Notes under the pieces: model-generated
What the model was told of the DNA's origin: nothing
The model's database searches: none
Seen by the model: the letters and a program-made list of their open reading frames with translations, nothing else
Made by a program: the position numbers and the translations under genes
In this document: positions 16,911 to 26,510 of the stretch, piece by piece
How positions within the stretch are numbered: the first letter of the stretch is position 1
Layout: each line of letters opens with the position of its first letter
Origin: Lutibacter flavus
GTDB taxonomy: Bacteria; Bacteroidota; Bacteroidia; Flavobacteriales; Flavobacteriaceae
Length of the DNA stretch: 64,000 bases
Reading direction: 5' to 3'
NCBI RefSeq assembly: GCF_900188355.1
Contig: NZ_FZNX01000004.1
Location: 310,001-374,000 of the forward strand

Positions 16911-18473
16911 ATGATAAAAATAAAGAGAATAATTTCAAATTCTTTAGCTATTTTTTTAATTGGAACACTTAGTGTTTTTTCACAAAATAATGCGACTACA
17001 GTTACAATTAATAGTGATGATAACGCACCCATAATTAGCAAACATATATATGGCCATTTTGCTGAGCATTTAGGACGTTGTATTTATGAAGGCCTTTACG
17101 TTGGTGAGGAAAACAAAATTATTCCAAATACCGATGGAGTTAGAAATGATATAATTGAAGCGCTTAAAGAATTGGGGATTCCTAATTTAAGATGGCCAGG
17201 CGGTTGTTTTGCGGACACCTATCATTGGAAAGATGGTGTTGGACCAAAGGAAGATAGACCAACAATTGTAAACCTTTGGTGGGGTGGAACCACAGAAGAT
17301 AATAGCTTTGGGACACATAATTTTTTAAATTTATGTGAAAGCTTAGGAGCTGAACCTTACTTATCAGGTAATGTTGGAAGTGGAACTGTCCAAGAACTAG
17401 CAGATTGGGTGCAATATACAAATCACGGACAAATAAGTCCTATGGCTGATTGGAGAAGAGAGAACGGAAGAGAAGAACCTTGGAATGTAAAATATTGGGG
17501 TATCGGAAATGAAGCTTGGGGCTGTGGTGGTAATATGACCGCAGAATATTATGCTGATGTATATAGAAAATATGCCACATTTATGTCTAGTTGGTCTAAC
17601 GATAATAAAATTGTTAGAATTGCATCAGGTGCTTCAAGTGAAGATTATAATTGGACGGAAGTTTTAATGAAAAATGTTCCTTATCACTTAATGGAAGCAG
17701 TTGCTTTGCATCATTATGCTGTAATTGATTGGACAGTAAAAGGACCTTCAAAAGATTTTAATGAAGAAATTTATTTTAAATCAATGAAAGAGGCAACCAA
17801 AATGGAAGAATTAGTTACTAAACATTCTGCGATTATGGATAAGTATGATCCTGAAGAAAAAGTTGCACTTTTTGTTGATGAATGGGGTGGCTGGTATGAT
17901 ACAGAACCAGAAATAGCAAATGGAGTATTATTTCAACAAAATACAATGAGAGATGCTATGATTGCGGCAACAACATTAAATACTTTTAACAATCATGCAC
18001 GCAGAGTTAAAATGGCTAACGTTGCTCAGGTAGTAAATGTGTTACAGGCAGTTATTTTAACGGATAAAGAAAAAATGATTTTAACGCCAACATATCATGT
18101 AATGAAAATGTACAAAGTTCATCATGATGCACAGTTGTTACCAACATCATTTGAAAATGTAGATTATTCTTTAGGTGAAGAAAAAATCCCTGCATTGTCC
18201 GTTTCTACGTCAAAAGATAAAGATGGTCTAATCCATATTTCTTTAGCGAATATTGATTCTAAAAAGGAAAATACAGTTGAAATAAATATTGAAAACTTAG
18301 GAATTAAAAAAATTACAGGAACAATTCTAAGTTCATCAAAATTACAAGATCATAATACTTTTCAGAATCCAACTAAAGTTCAGCCTGCTGATTTTAAAGA
18401 TTTTAAAGTTAAAAAGGGAATTCTTACAGTAAAAATCCCAGCATTTTCTGTAATTGTTTTAGAAGGTAAATAA
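16911..18473 (+). CDS. GH51 alpha-L-arabinofuranosidase, secreted
   Basis: I chose ATG 16911, which begins a good signal peptide (MIKIKRIISNSLAIFLIGTL ... VFSQ). The in-frame ATG at 16866 lies inside a hairpin stem and would add 15 unlikely residues. The 520-residue enzyme carries the GH51 signatures SKHIYGHFAEHLGRCIYEG, LRWPGGCFAD, the acid/base Glu201 in WGIGNEAWG and the nucleophile Glu324 in FVDEWGGWYD, and then the C-terminal beta-sandwich. It removes terminal arabinofuranose from arabinan or arabino-oligosaccharides, probably in the periplasm. A second, larger GH51 of a different type lies at 26511. Confidence 0.9.
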   Translation: MIKIKRIISNSLAIFLIGTLSVFSQNNATTVTINSDDNAPIISKHIYGHFAEHLGRCIYEGLYVGEENKIIPNTDGVRNDIIEALKELGIPNLRWPGGCFADTYHWKDGVGPKEDRPTIVNLWWGGTTEDNSFGTHNFLNLCESLGAEPYLSGNVGSGTVQELADWVQYTNHGQISPMADWRRENGREEPWNVKYWGIGNEAWGCGGNMTAEYYADVYRKYATFMSSWSNDNKIVRIASGASSEDYNWTEVLMKNVPYHLMEAVALHHYAVIDWTVKGPSKDFNEEIYFKSMKEATKMEELVTKHSAIMDKYDPEEKVALFVDEWGGWYDTEPEIANGVLFQQNTMRDAMIAATTLNTFNNHARRVKMANVAQVVNVLQAVILTDKEKMILTPTYHVMKMYKVHHDAQLLPTSFENVDYSLGEEKIPALSVSTSKDKDGLIHISLANIDSKKENTVEINIENLGIKKITGTILSSSKLQDHNTFQNPTKVQPADFKDFKVKKGILTVKIPAFSVIVLEGK

Positions 18474-18487
18474 TAGTTAGATTTTTT

Positions 18488-20101
18488 ATGAAAAACTTGA
18501 ACAAATATTTAAAACTAATATCAATTTCTATATTTTATTTATTGATACTATCAATAAGTAGTTGTTCAGGTGATGATAATTTAGAACCTACCCCAAATCC
18601 GGATCCAGATCCAATTGTTGTTGTTCCAGAAACTTTTCCTGGACCGGATTATGCAGATGATTATACACCAATTGCCTCTTGGAACGACCGTTCAAAATGG
18701 AATTTGGCGAATGTACATGACCCAACAGTGGCAAAAGATGGAGACTATTATTATATGTACCAAACGGATGCTTCCTATGGAAATGCCCACGATGGACATG
18801 GGCATTTTCCATACAGAAGATCTAAAGATTTAGTGAATTGGGATTATATGGGAGCTGCTTTTCAAGCTGCACCTGCTTGGGTAAAAGATTCTTTAAATAA
18901 TAAACGAGCTAGAATGAATCCGGCTTTACCTCCAATAGAAAACCCGGACTATGGTTTTTGGGCTCCTTATATTCAAAAAGTAGGGAATAAATTTAGATTG
19001 TATTATAGCATTGTAGTAACAAATCCCATTGTTGGAACAGACACAAATACCTCTTGGAGTGAACGTGCCTTTATAGGTTTGGCAGAATCAGATGATTTAG
19101 CTTCAAATATATGGGAAGATAAAGGAATGGTGGTTTGTTCTGAACCTGACGGGCTGGAAACGTATACAAGAACTGGAGGAAACGATTGGAGCGGTTATTT
19201 TAAATTTAATGCAATAGATCCTAGTATGGTTATTACACCAGAGGGAGAACATTGGTTAGTGTATGGTTCCTGGCATTCAGGAATTGCTGCTTTAAAATTA
19301 AATCCCGAAACTGGTAAGCCCTATAAATTAGAGACTATTGAAGATTATGGAATTAAAATAGCAAAAAGAGGTAATAGTCGTTGGCAAGCATCTGAAGGTC
19401 CGGAAATTATTTATAATGAAGATACAGGATACTACTATTTGTTTTTAGCATATGATGAGTTATCTGTTGCCTATAACACAAGAGTTGTGCGTTCCTCAAA
19501 TATTACAGGTCCTTACTTTGGAATAGACGGTGGTAATGTTACAGAAGGTGCCGAAAGTTGGCCTATGGTAACACATCCTTATTCATTTAACAATCATACA
19601 GGTTGGGTTGGATTTGCACACTGTTCAGTATTTCAAAATCCTGATACTAAAGAGTGGTTTTATGCTTCACAAGCTAGATTACCTGAAAATGTATCTGGAA
19701 TTAATGTTTCAAATGCTGTTATGATGGGGCATGTTAGAAGTATTCAATGGACGGATGATGGATGGCCAGTAGTAGCTCCGGAAAGATATGCTGCTGTTCC
19801 AAAAACTGATATTTTAGAGGCTTCAATGGTTGGTACTTGGGAGCAAATTACAATGGATTACCAATATAAAGTAATCCAAAAATCTGTGAATGTATCTTTA
19901 ACAAGCAATAATAAATTTAGCGGTGGCGGTGTTACTGGAACTTGGTCTTTCGATAGCGTAAACGAAATTATCACTATAAATGGAAATCAATTTAATGTTT
20001 CCGATGCATGGGATTGGGAAGCTTCTCCTAGAAAAACAACAAAAACTTATTCAGGATTTACACCAACTGGTCGTCCTGTTTGGGCAAAGAAATTATATTA
20101 A
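18488..20101 (+). CDS. GH43 endo-alpha-1,5-arabinanase-like lipoprotein
   Basis: The 537-residue protein has a lipobox (LSISSCSGD) and an Asp/Pro-rich linker, typical of a surface-exposed lipoprotein. The five-bladed GH43 propeller shows all three catalytic acids: Asp78 (NVHDPTV), Asp244 (AIDPSM) and Glu303 (SEGPEI). FWAPYIQ and the late FAHCSVFQN match endo-arabinanases. Residues about 440-537 form a separate beta domain (GTWEQITMDYQY ... GTWSFDS) seen at the C-terminus of extracellular endo-arabinanases. It is the best candidate for the first cut of the polymer at the cell surface. The gene follows GH51 by 14 bp. Confidence 0.85.
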   Translation: MKNLNKYLKLISISIFYLLILSISSCSGDDNLEPTPNPDPDPIVVVPETFPGPDYADDYTPIASWNDRSKWNLANVHDPTVAKDGDYYYMYQTDASYGNAHDGHGHFPYRRSKDLVNWDYMGAAFQAAPAWVKDSLNNKRARMNPALPPIENPDYGFWAPYIQKVGNKFRLYYSIVVTNPIVGTDTNTSWSERAFIGLAESDDLASNIWEDKGMVVCSEPDGLETYTRTGGNDWSGYFKFNAIDPSMVITPEGEHWLVYGSWHSGIAALKLNPETGKPYKLETIEDYGIKIAKRGNSRWQASEGPEIIYNEDTGYYYLFLAYDELSVAYNTRVVRSSNITGPYFGIDGGNVTEGAESWPMVTHPYSFNNHTGWVGFAHCSVFQNPDTKEWFYASQARLPENVSGINVSNAVMMGHVRSIQWTDDGWPVVAPERYAAVPKTDILEASMVGTWEQITMDYQYKVIQKSVNVSLTSNNKFSGGGVTGTWSFDSVNEIITINGNQFNVSDAWDWEASPRKTTKTYSGFTPTGRPVWAKKLY

Positions 20102-20102
20102 A

Positions 20103-20144
20103 ATTATCTTCTTTCGATTGATTCTTTAAACGAAGAAGAATTAT
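20103..20144 (+). terminator. Weak hairpin after the first GH43 gene
   Basis: CTTCTTTCG and CGAAGAAG in the 52-bp gap pair as an 8-bp stem with one bulge, with an 11-base loop. There is no U-run. It may modulate read-through within the operon; evidence is slight. Confidence 0.3.
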
Positions 20145-20153
20145 AAAATAAAA

Positions 20154-21149
20154 ATGATGAAACATATTTTTTTATTCATAGTGTCTATGCTACTTTTTGC
20201 GGCTTGCAATTCTAAAAAAGCTGAAGAGGTTTCGGTTTCAGAACAACCTGCAAAAGTTGAAAAGCCGTTAAAAATAAATAACCCAATAATTAAAGATAAA
20301 TTCACAGCAGATGCTGCTGCAATTGTTTCTAATGATAAAGTGTATTTGTATGCTGGTCATGATGAGGCTCCAAACGATTTCGATTTTTATAAAATGAATG
20401 AATGGTTGGTGTATTCATCATCTGATATGGTTAATTGGGAAGAGCATCCAGTTCCGTTAAAAACATCTGATTTTTCTTGGGCATCAGGTGATGCATGGGC
20501 TGCACAAGTAATTGAACGAAATGGTAAATTTTATTGGTATGTAACAGTTTCACATGCTACTATTGAAGGTAAAGCAATTGGTGTTGCGGTTGCCGATAGT
20601 CCAATAGGACCTTTTAAAGATGCTCTAGGGAAAGCCATAATTACCAATGATATGACAACACATACTGATATTAGTTGGGATGATATTGATCCGTCTGTAA
20701 TTATTGATGACGATGGTCAGGCTTATTTATTTTGGGGCAATACAGTATGTCATTATGCGAAGTTAAAAGAGAACATGATTGAGTTGGATGGACCAATAGA
20801 AACTATTGAATTGCCAAACTTTACAGAAGCACCTTGGATACATAAAAGAGGAGAATGGTACTATTTATCTTATGCGTATCAATTTCCTGAAAAAATAGCC
20901 TATGTGATGAGCAAATCTATACACGGGCCTTGGGAATTTAAAGGTATTTTAAATGAAGTTGCTGGAAATAGCAACACAAACCATCAGGCAATTATTGAGT
21001 TTAAAGGACAACCTTACTTTTTTTATCATAATGGTAGTATTCAACCAAATGGAGGAAGTTTTAGACGTTCAGTTTGTATAGATAAGCTGCATTACAATGA
21101 AGATGGAACAATGCAGCGAATTGTGATGACTTCAGAAGGAATTCAGTAA
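20154..21149 (+). CDS. GH43 lipoprotein, probable exo-arabinofuranosidase
   Basis: The 331-residue protein has a lipobox (LFAACNSKK) and one GH43 propeller. The catalytic triad is Asp53 (FTADAAAI), Asp179 (DIDPSV) and Glu225 (FTEAPWI). FDFYKMNEWLVYSS and HHQAI/GRSFHRS-like segments near the C-terminus (NTNHQAIIEF, GGSFRRSVCID) resemble GH43 enzymes annotated as arabinosidases or xylosidases that remove single sugars. In this operon, arabinose release is the likely job. Subfamily cannot be assigned by eye. Confidence 0.8.
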   Translation: MMKHIFLFIVSMLLFAACNSKKAEEVSVSEQPAKVEKPLKINNPIIKDKFTADAAAIVSNDKVYLYAGHDEAPNDFDFYKMNEWLVYSSSDMVNWEEHPVPLKTSDFSWASGDAWAAQVIERNGKFYWYVTVSHATIEGKAIGVAVADSPIGPFKDALGKAIITNDMTTHTDISWDDIDPSVIIDDDGQAYLFWGNTVCHYAKLKENMIELDGPIETIELPNFTEAPWIHKRGEWYYLSYAYQFPEKIAYVMSKSIHGPWEFKGILNEVAGNSNTNHQAIIEFKGQPYFFYHNGSIQPNGGSFRRSVCIDKLHYNEDGTMQRIVMTSEGIQ

Positions 21150-21168
21150 AAATTTAAAAATAATACTA

Positions 21169-22164
21169 ATGAAAATCAATTCAAAATTTATTAAAACCAT
21201 ATTTTTTTTATTAGCAATTTTTGTGGTTTCAGTTTCTTGTGCTCAAGAAAGACCAATTACTCACGATCCTGTAGTTGCTAAACAAGGAGATACATTTTAT
21301 CTATTTTGCACCGGACCAGGAATTACAAGTTTTACTTCTAAAGATTTAAAAACTTGGACACAGGCGGCTCCTGTTTTTGCAGAATCACCTGAATGGGCTT
21401 TAGATGTAGCACCAGGTTTTAATGGACATATATGGGCTCCGGATATTACGCTTCATAAGGGGACTTATTATTTGTATTATTCAGTGTCAGCTTTTGGTAA
21501 AAACACCTCTGCAATTGGATTAGTAACCAATTCAACTTTAAACCCAGAAGAGGAAAATTACAAATGGGAAGATCAAGGGATTGTCATTCAATCGGTACCA
21601 AACAGAGATTTATGGAATGCAATAGACCCAAATTTAATTTTTGATGAAAACGAAATACCATGGTTAGCATTTGGCTCGTTTTGGAGCGGATTAAAAATGG
21701 TAAAATTGAATGACAACTTAAAAGAAGTTGCACAACCAGAAGAATGGACAACCATAGCAAGGCGAGACAGAGAAAGCGGTTTAGAAGATTCAGATCCAGG
21801 TAACGCAGCTCTAGAAGGTCCTTTTATCTTTAAAAAGGGTGACTATTATTATCAGTTTTTATCTTGGGATTATTGTTGTCGTGGAGAAAAAAGCACTTAC
21901 AAATTAGTGGTTGGTCGCTCAAAATCTGTTACTGGACCATATGTTGATAAAGACGGAAAAGAACTTAATAAAGGTGGTGGATCTATAGTGATTGAAGGTA
22001 ACAAAAACTGGTATGGTGTTGGTCATAATAGCGTGTTCACTTTTGATGGTAAAGATTATACATTTATGCACGGATATGATGCTAGTGATAATGGAAAACC
22101 GAAATTGATTGTAAAGGAAATGTCTTGGGTAGATGGATGGCCAATAGTAAAACCAATGGATTAA
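21169..22164 (+). CDS. GH43 endo-arabinanase (arabinan endo-1,5-alpha-arabinosidase)
   Basis: The 331-residue protein is a compact single-propeller GH43 with a signal ending near VSCAQE, so it is a possible lipoprotein. Catalytic residues are Asp33 (THDPVV), Asp153 (AIDPNL) and Glu216 (LEGPFI). HIWAPDI, FGSFWSGLKMV, YQFLSWDYCCRG and GVGHNSVF closely match the classical endo-1,5-arabinanases. It differs from the larger 18488 enzyme by lacking the C-terminal beta domain, which suggests a different cell location or product size. The gene begins 19 bp after the preceding GH43 and ends 2 bp before the GH127 start. Confidence 0.85.
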   Translation: MKINSKFIKTIFFLLAIFVVSVSCAQERPITHDPVVAKQGDTFYLFCTGPGITSFTSKDLKTWTQAAPVFAESPEWALDVAPGFNGHIWAPDITLHKGTYYLYYSVSAFGKNTSAIGLVTNSTLNPEEENYKWEDQGIVIQSVPNRDLWNAIDPNLIFDENEIPWLAFGSFWSGLKMVKLNDNLKEVAQPEEWTTIARRDRESGLEDSDPGNAALEGPFIFKKGDYYYQFLSWDYCCRGEKSTYKLVVGRSKSVTGPYVDKDGKELNKGGGSIVIEGNKNWYGVGHNSVFTFDGKDYTFMHGYDASDNGKPKLIVKEMSWVDGWPIVKPMD

Positions 22165-22166
22165 AT

Positions 22167-24140
22167 ATGAAATTATCAAAAAACATACTAATTATAGCAT
22201 TTTCACTTTTACTGTTTAATTGTAAAACAGATAAGAAGGAAAAGGTTGAAGTAGAAGAAACAAAAACAGGATATCCTATTGCATCAGTGAATATTCAACA
22301 TGTGAAATTGACAGATGAATTTTGGCTGCCAATTATAAAAAGAGTTCAGGAAAAAACTATTGATTATGCAATTAACAAATGTGAAGAAGAAGGACGTTTT
22401 GATAATTTCCTGATTGCAGGAAAAAAGTTAGAAGGTACTGTGAAAGGTGCAATGCCTTTTGATGATACAGATGTGTATAAAATAATTGAAGGAGCTTCAA
22501 ATTCTTTAATAAGTGCACCTAATAAACCACTTGAAAAATTATTAGATTCTTTAATTAATATTGTTAAAATTGGTCAGGAAAGTGATGGTTATTTAACAAC
22601 TTGGAGAACTATTAATCCTGCCAAACCACCTGCTCCTTGGGTAAAAGTTGATGAAGGAAAAAAATGGGAGTCATTATTTATGAGTCATGAGCTTTACAAT
22701 GCGGGTCATTTATATGAGGCTGCGACGGTTCATTTTGAAGCAACTGGAAAGAAAAACTTTTTAAATGTAGCATTGAAAAATGCAGATTTAATGGTAAAAA
22801 CTTTTGGTGATGGAGAAGGTAAAATTCAGGCAGTTCCTGGGCATCAAATTATAGAATCTGGATTGATAAAATTATATCAAATTACAAAAAAAGAGGACTA
22901 CTTAAACTTAGCAAAATACTTTTTAGACAATCGTGGGAATCCAGAAAATCATGAATTATTCGGTCCTTATTCCCAAGATCACATTCCAGTTACAGAACAA
23001 GACGAAGTTGTAGGTCACTCTGTGCGTGCAGTATATATGTATGCTGCAATGACCGATATAGCTGCTATAAAAAAGGATACAGCCTATAAAAAAGCAGTTT
23101 TAAATCTATGGGAAAATATGGTGAACAAAAAAATGTATATCACCGGTGGTATTGGAGCAAGACATGATGGTGAAGCTTTTGGAGAAAATTATGAATTACC
23201 AAATCTAACTGCTTATAATGAAACCTGCGCATCTATTGGAGATGTGTATTGGAATCACAGACTTCATAATTTATCTGGAGATGTAAAATATTTTGATGTA
23301 ATTGAAAGAACGCTCTATAATGGATTAATTTCTGGTTTGTCATTAGATGGCCAACAATTCTTTTATCCAAATGCTCTAGAGTCTGATGGTGTTTATAAGT
23401 CTAATAGAGGATCTTGCACTCGTCAATCTTGGTTTGATTGTTCTTGTTGTCCAACAAATGTTATAAGGTTTATCCCTTCAATTCCTGGTTTGATTTATTC
23501 TAAAACTAACGATGAAATTTATGTGAATTTATATGCTTCAAATGAAGCGTCAATTGCATTGAAAAATAACAACATTCAAATTACACAAAACACAAATTAC
23601 CCTTGGGATGGAAAAGTTTCTGTAACCATACATCCTGAAACTGAAACGAATTTTAGCATAAAATTACGAGTACCTGGCTGGGCAAGAAATGAAGTTCTTT
23701 CGGGCGATTTGTACAGCTATCTAAAACCTTCAAAAAAAATAATAAATGTAACAGTTAATGGAGAAAAAGTTGCTGTTCAAGAAAACGAAGGTTATGTTAC
23801 TATCACGAGAAATTGGGAAAAAAACGATCAAATTGAATTGGATTTTCCTATGAAAGTAAAAGAAGTAATTACCAATTCAAAAGTACTAGAAAATAAAAAT
23901 AAAATTGCTTTAGAAGTTGGTCCAATTGTTTATGCTATTGAAGAAATTGACAATCCAGAAAATTTCTACAACATTAGAATTGATAAAAATGAAGTTTTTG
24001 AAGTTAAAAAAGAAAATAATCTTTTAGAAGGAGTAAATACAATTCAAACAAAAAATATGACAGCAATACCATATTACGCGTGGTCCAATAGAGGTATTGG
24101 CAAAATGAAAGTTTGGATTAAAGAAAAAGAGAAAAATTAA
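22167..24140 (+). CDS. GH127 beta-L-arabinofuranosidase-like lipoprotein
   Basis: ATG 22167 begins a lipoprotein signal (MKLSKNILIIAFSLLLFNCK); the upstream in-frame ATG at 22125 would overlap the previous gene and spoil the signal. The 657-residue enzyme has the GH127 (DUF1680) core: EGAS and FMSHELYNAGHL early, then ITGGIGARHDGEAFGENYEL, YNETCA with Glu352 and Cys354, and FDCSCCPTN with Cys427 and Cys428. In the characterised HypBA1 the equivalent Glu and three Cys bind zinc, and one Cys is the nucleophile. The family removes beta-linked arabinofuranose, so its presence suggests the locus also handles beta-arabinosides such as those on extensin or AGP-type glycans. Other GH127 members have other substrates. 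Confidence 0.85.
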   Translation: MKLSKNILIIAFSLLLFNCKTDKKEKVEVEETKTGYPIASVNIQHVKLTDEFWLPIIKRVQEKTIDYAINKCEEEGRFDNFLIAGKKLEGTVKGAMPFDDTDVYKIIEGASNSLISAPNKPLEKLLDSLINIVKIGQESDGYLTTWRTINPAKPPAPWVKVDEGKKWESLFMSHELYNAGHLYEAATVHFEATGKKNFLNVALKNADLMVKTFGDGEGKIQAVPGHQIIESGLIKLYQITKKEDYLNLAKYFLDNRGNPENHELFGPYSQDHIPVTEQDEVVGHSVRAVYMYAAMTDIAAIKKDTAYKKAVLNLWENMVNKKMYITGGIGARHDGEAFGENYELPNLTAYNETCASIGDVYWNHRLHNLSGDVKYFDVIERTLYNGLISGLSLDGQQFFYPNALESDGVYKSNRGSCTRQSWFDCSCCPTNVIRFIPSIPGLIYSKTNDEIYVNLYASNEASIALKNNNIQITQNTNYPWDGKVSVTIHPETETNFSIKLRVPGWARNEVLSGDLYSYLKPSKKIINVTVNGEKVAVQENEGYVTITRNWEKNDQIELDFPMKVKEVITNSKVLENKNKIALEVGPIVYAIEEIDNPENFYNIRIDKNEVFEVKKENNLLEGVNTIQTKNMTAIPYYAWSNRGIGKMKVWIKEKEKN

Positions 24141-24206
24141 ACTAATTAATAACAGAAGTGATTGACGCTTAACTGTTGAATATTTAAAATATTTAGAAAA
24201 TAATTT

Positions 24207-25547
24207 ATGAAATCTAACAATCAAAAGTTAAGCATACTTGAAAAAATAGGATATGGATCAGGAGATGCAGCAGTGAACGTCGTTATTTCTTCAATGTTCC
24301 TAATTATTACGTTTTTCTATACCGATGTTTATGGTTTAAAACCCACAGACATGGCATTAATGTTTCTTTTGGTAAGGCTAATTGATGCGATCTCCGATCC
24401 GCTTATGGGACTTATTACCGATAAATTCACAACAAGATGGGGACGCTACAGACACTATTTTCTGTACCTATCAGTGCCTTTTGGTATCTCAGTTTTTTTG
24501 ACATTTACAACTCCGGGATTTGATTATGCTGGTAAATTGATTTATGCTTATGTCACGTATATTTTTGTAACCCTTATGTTTACTTCGGTTACAATTCCAT
24601 ACATATCCTTAATAGGTGTATTGACAAGTGATCCAAAAGAACGATTATCTGCAAACGGTTATCGACTTTTCTTTGCAAAAATAGCAGCCTTTCTTGTTTC
24701 AATCGTAGTTCCTATTATGGCAGAAACTTTAGGTAAAAATGATTTAGCCAGAGGTTACCAGTTAGCAATGGGATTAATGGCACTTTTGGGAACACTTCTC
24801 TTCTTATTTAGTTTCTTTACAACAAAAGAACGAGTTGAACATGTAGTAGATAAAAAACCGCTATCAGAACAATTTAAATTATTGATTAAAAATGGTCAAT
24901 GGACTCTTTTATTCGGCGTTTGTTTTACAGGAACAGTAGGTTATGTAATTCGTGGTTCTGTAGCTATTTTCTATGCAAAGTATTTTCTTGGAGGTGATGC
25001 TAGCGTGCAGTCTACTTTCATGGCAACTGGTGTTACTGCTGCAATTTTAGCAATGCCAGTATCTACATATATTACTAAACGCTATTGTAAAGTAAAACTC
25101 TTTAAATACACACAGCTTGCAGTTGGAGCTATTAGTTTAGTGATGTTCTTTGCCATTAAACCGGGTGATATGGTTTTAGCTTATGTATTATATTTTATAC
25201 TATCCTTTGTGGTTGATTTACATGCACCAGTATTCTGGTCAGCGATTGCAGAAGCCGTAGATTACGGTCACGCAGAATCTGGCAAACGAGTTTCAGGATT
25301 ATCATTTGGAGGAATTTCTTTCGCTCAAAAAGCTGGAATGGGAGTAGCTGGAGCAGCAGTTGGATATTTGTTAGACTTTTTTGAATATATTCCAGATGGT
25401 GTGCAAAGCGAAACAACATTGCTTGGTCTTGCACTTATGCTAACTATTATTCCTGGTGTATTTCATGTAATTATGGGTTTACTAATGTTCCGCTATAAAA
25501 TTACCGATGAATACTATGAAACCATTAAAACTAAATTGAATATATAA
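24207..25547 (+). CDS. GPH-family sugar:cation symporter
   Basis: The 446-residue protein has about 12 membrane segments and the glycoside-pentoside-hexuronide symporter signatures: EKIGYGSGDAAVNV at the N-terminus, LIDAISDPLMGLITDK and RWGRYRHY in the first loop, and FGGISFAQKAGMG late. It probably moves arabinose or short arabino-oligosaccharides from the periplasm into the cytoplasm with Na+ or H+. The next gene encodes a GH43 without a signal peptide, which would then act on imported oligosaccharides. Confidence 0.88.
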   Translation: MKSNNQKLSILEKIGYGSGDAAVNVVISSMFLIITFFYTDVYGLKPTDMALMFLLVRLIDAISDPLMGLITDKFTTRWGRYRHYFLYLSVPFGISVFLTFTTPGFDYAGKLIYAYVTYIFVTLMFTSVTIPYISLIGVLTSDPKERLSANGYRLFFAKIAAFLVSIVVPIMAETLGKNDLARGYQLAMGLMALLGTLLFLFSFFTTKERVEHVVDKKPLSEQFKLLIKNGQWTLLFGVCFTGTVGYVIRGSVAIFYAKYFLGGDASVQSTFMATGVTAAILAMPVSTYITKRYCKVKLFKYTQLAVGAISLVMFFAIKPGDMVLAYVLYFILSFVVDLHAPVFWSAIAEAVDYGHAESGKRVSGLSFGGISFAQKAGMGVAGAAVGYLLDFFEYIPDGVQSETTLLGLALMLTIIPGVFHVIMGLLMFRYKITDEYYETIKTKLNI

Positions 25548-25548
25548 A

Positions 25549-26499
25549 ATGGAAAAAACAGCAACAAATAAGCCTATTGTTGAACAACGTGCTGATCCGT
25601 TTATTTATAAACACACTGACGGTTATTATTATTTTACGGGTTCAGTGCCATCATACGATGTTATTGAGCTTAGAAGAGCTAAGTCGATAAATGAATTGCA
25701 AGAAGCCGAAACATTTAATGTTTGGCATAAACACAAAACGGGACCAATGAGTCAGCATATTTGGGCACCAGAAATTCATTATTTAGATGGAAAATGGTAC
25801 GTTTATTTTGCGGCAAGTGAAGTTGATGATATCTGGAAATTAAGACCATACGTAATTGAATGTAAAGGTCAAGATCCTTTAAAAGATGAATGGATTGAAC
25901 TAGGACAAATGCAACCAGCAGATGGTGATAACAAAACATTCATTGATTTTTCATTAGATGGAACAGTTTTCGAAAATAATGGAAAAAGATATTTCTGTTG
26001 GGCTGAAAAAACAGGCGGACAGTTTGCTGCCTCAAATTTATATTTAGCTGAAATGGAATCGCCAATTAAGCTAAAGACAGCTCAATTTATGTTAACAACA
26101 CCTGATTATGATTGGGAAAGAATTGATTTTTGGGTAAATGAAGGTCCTGCAGTTATAAAAAATAAAGGTAAAATATATATTACATTTTCTGCAAGTGCTA
26201 CCGGTGCTTGTTATTGCATGGGTATGATGGAAGCAGATTCAGTATCTGATTTATTAAACAGAAACTCTTGGAAAAAATCGAGATACCCTGTATTGGAGAC
26301 GGATTATGAAAAGAGAATATTCGGACCAGGGCATAACAGCTTTACTGTTGCAGAAGATGGAGAAACGCCATTAAGCATTTATCATGCTAGAGACTATGAC
26401 GAAATTGTGGGTGATCCTTTATACGATCCAAATAGACATGCAAGAGTTATGGAAGTGAAATTTGATGATATCGGAAAACCAATATTTGAATTTTATTAA
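25549..26499 (+). CDS. Cytoplasmic GH43 arabinofuranosidase
   Basis: The 316-residue protein has no signal peptide, unlike the other GH43 enzymes in the operon, so it is expected in the cytoplasm. Catalytic residues are Asp16 (RADPFI), Asp137 (SLDGTVF) and Glu198 (VNEGPAV). The RADP start, HIWAPEIHY, DGTVFENNGKRYFCWAE and FGPGHNSFT resemble GH43 subfamily 26 exo-alpha-1,5-arabinofuranosidases; the subfamily is my reading and should be tested. It begins 1 bp after the symporter stop, consistent with coupled uptake and cleavage of arabinobiose or triose. Confidence 0.82.
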   Translation: MEKTATNKPIVEQRADPFIYKHTDGYYYFTGSVPSYDVIELRRAKSINELQEAETFNVWHKHKTGPMSQHIWAPEIHYLDGKWYVYFAASEVDDIWKLRPYVIECKGQDPLKDEWIELGQMQPADGDNKTFIDFSLDGTVFENNGKRYFCWAEKTGGQFAASNLYLAEMESPIKLKTAQFMLTTPDYDWERIDFWVNEGPAVIKNKGKIYITFSASATGACYCMGMMEADSVSDLLNRNSWKKSRYPVLETDYEKRIFGPGHNSFTVAEDGETPLSIYHARDYDEIVGDPLYDPNRHARVMEVKFDDIGKPIFEFY

Positions 26500-26510
26500 A
26501 AGTTAATGAG

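Noticed and set aside
22125-22166. Upstream ATG for the GH127 gene
   Set aside because: It would overlap the GH43 gene by 40 bp and bury the lipoprotein signal that begins at 22167.
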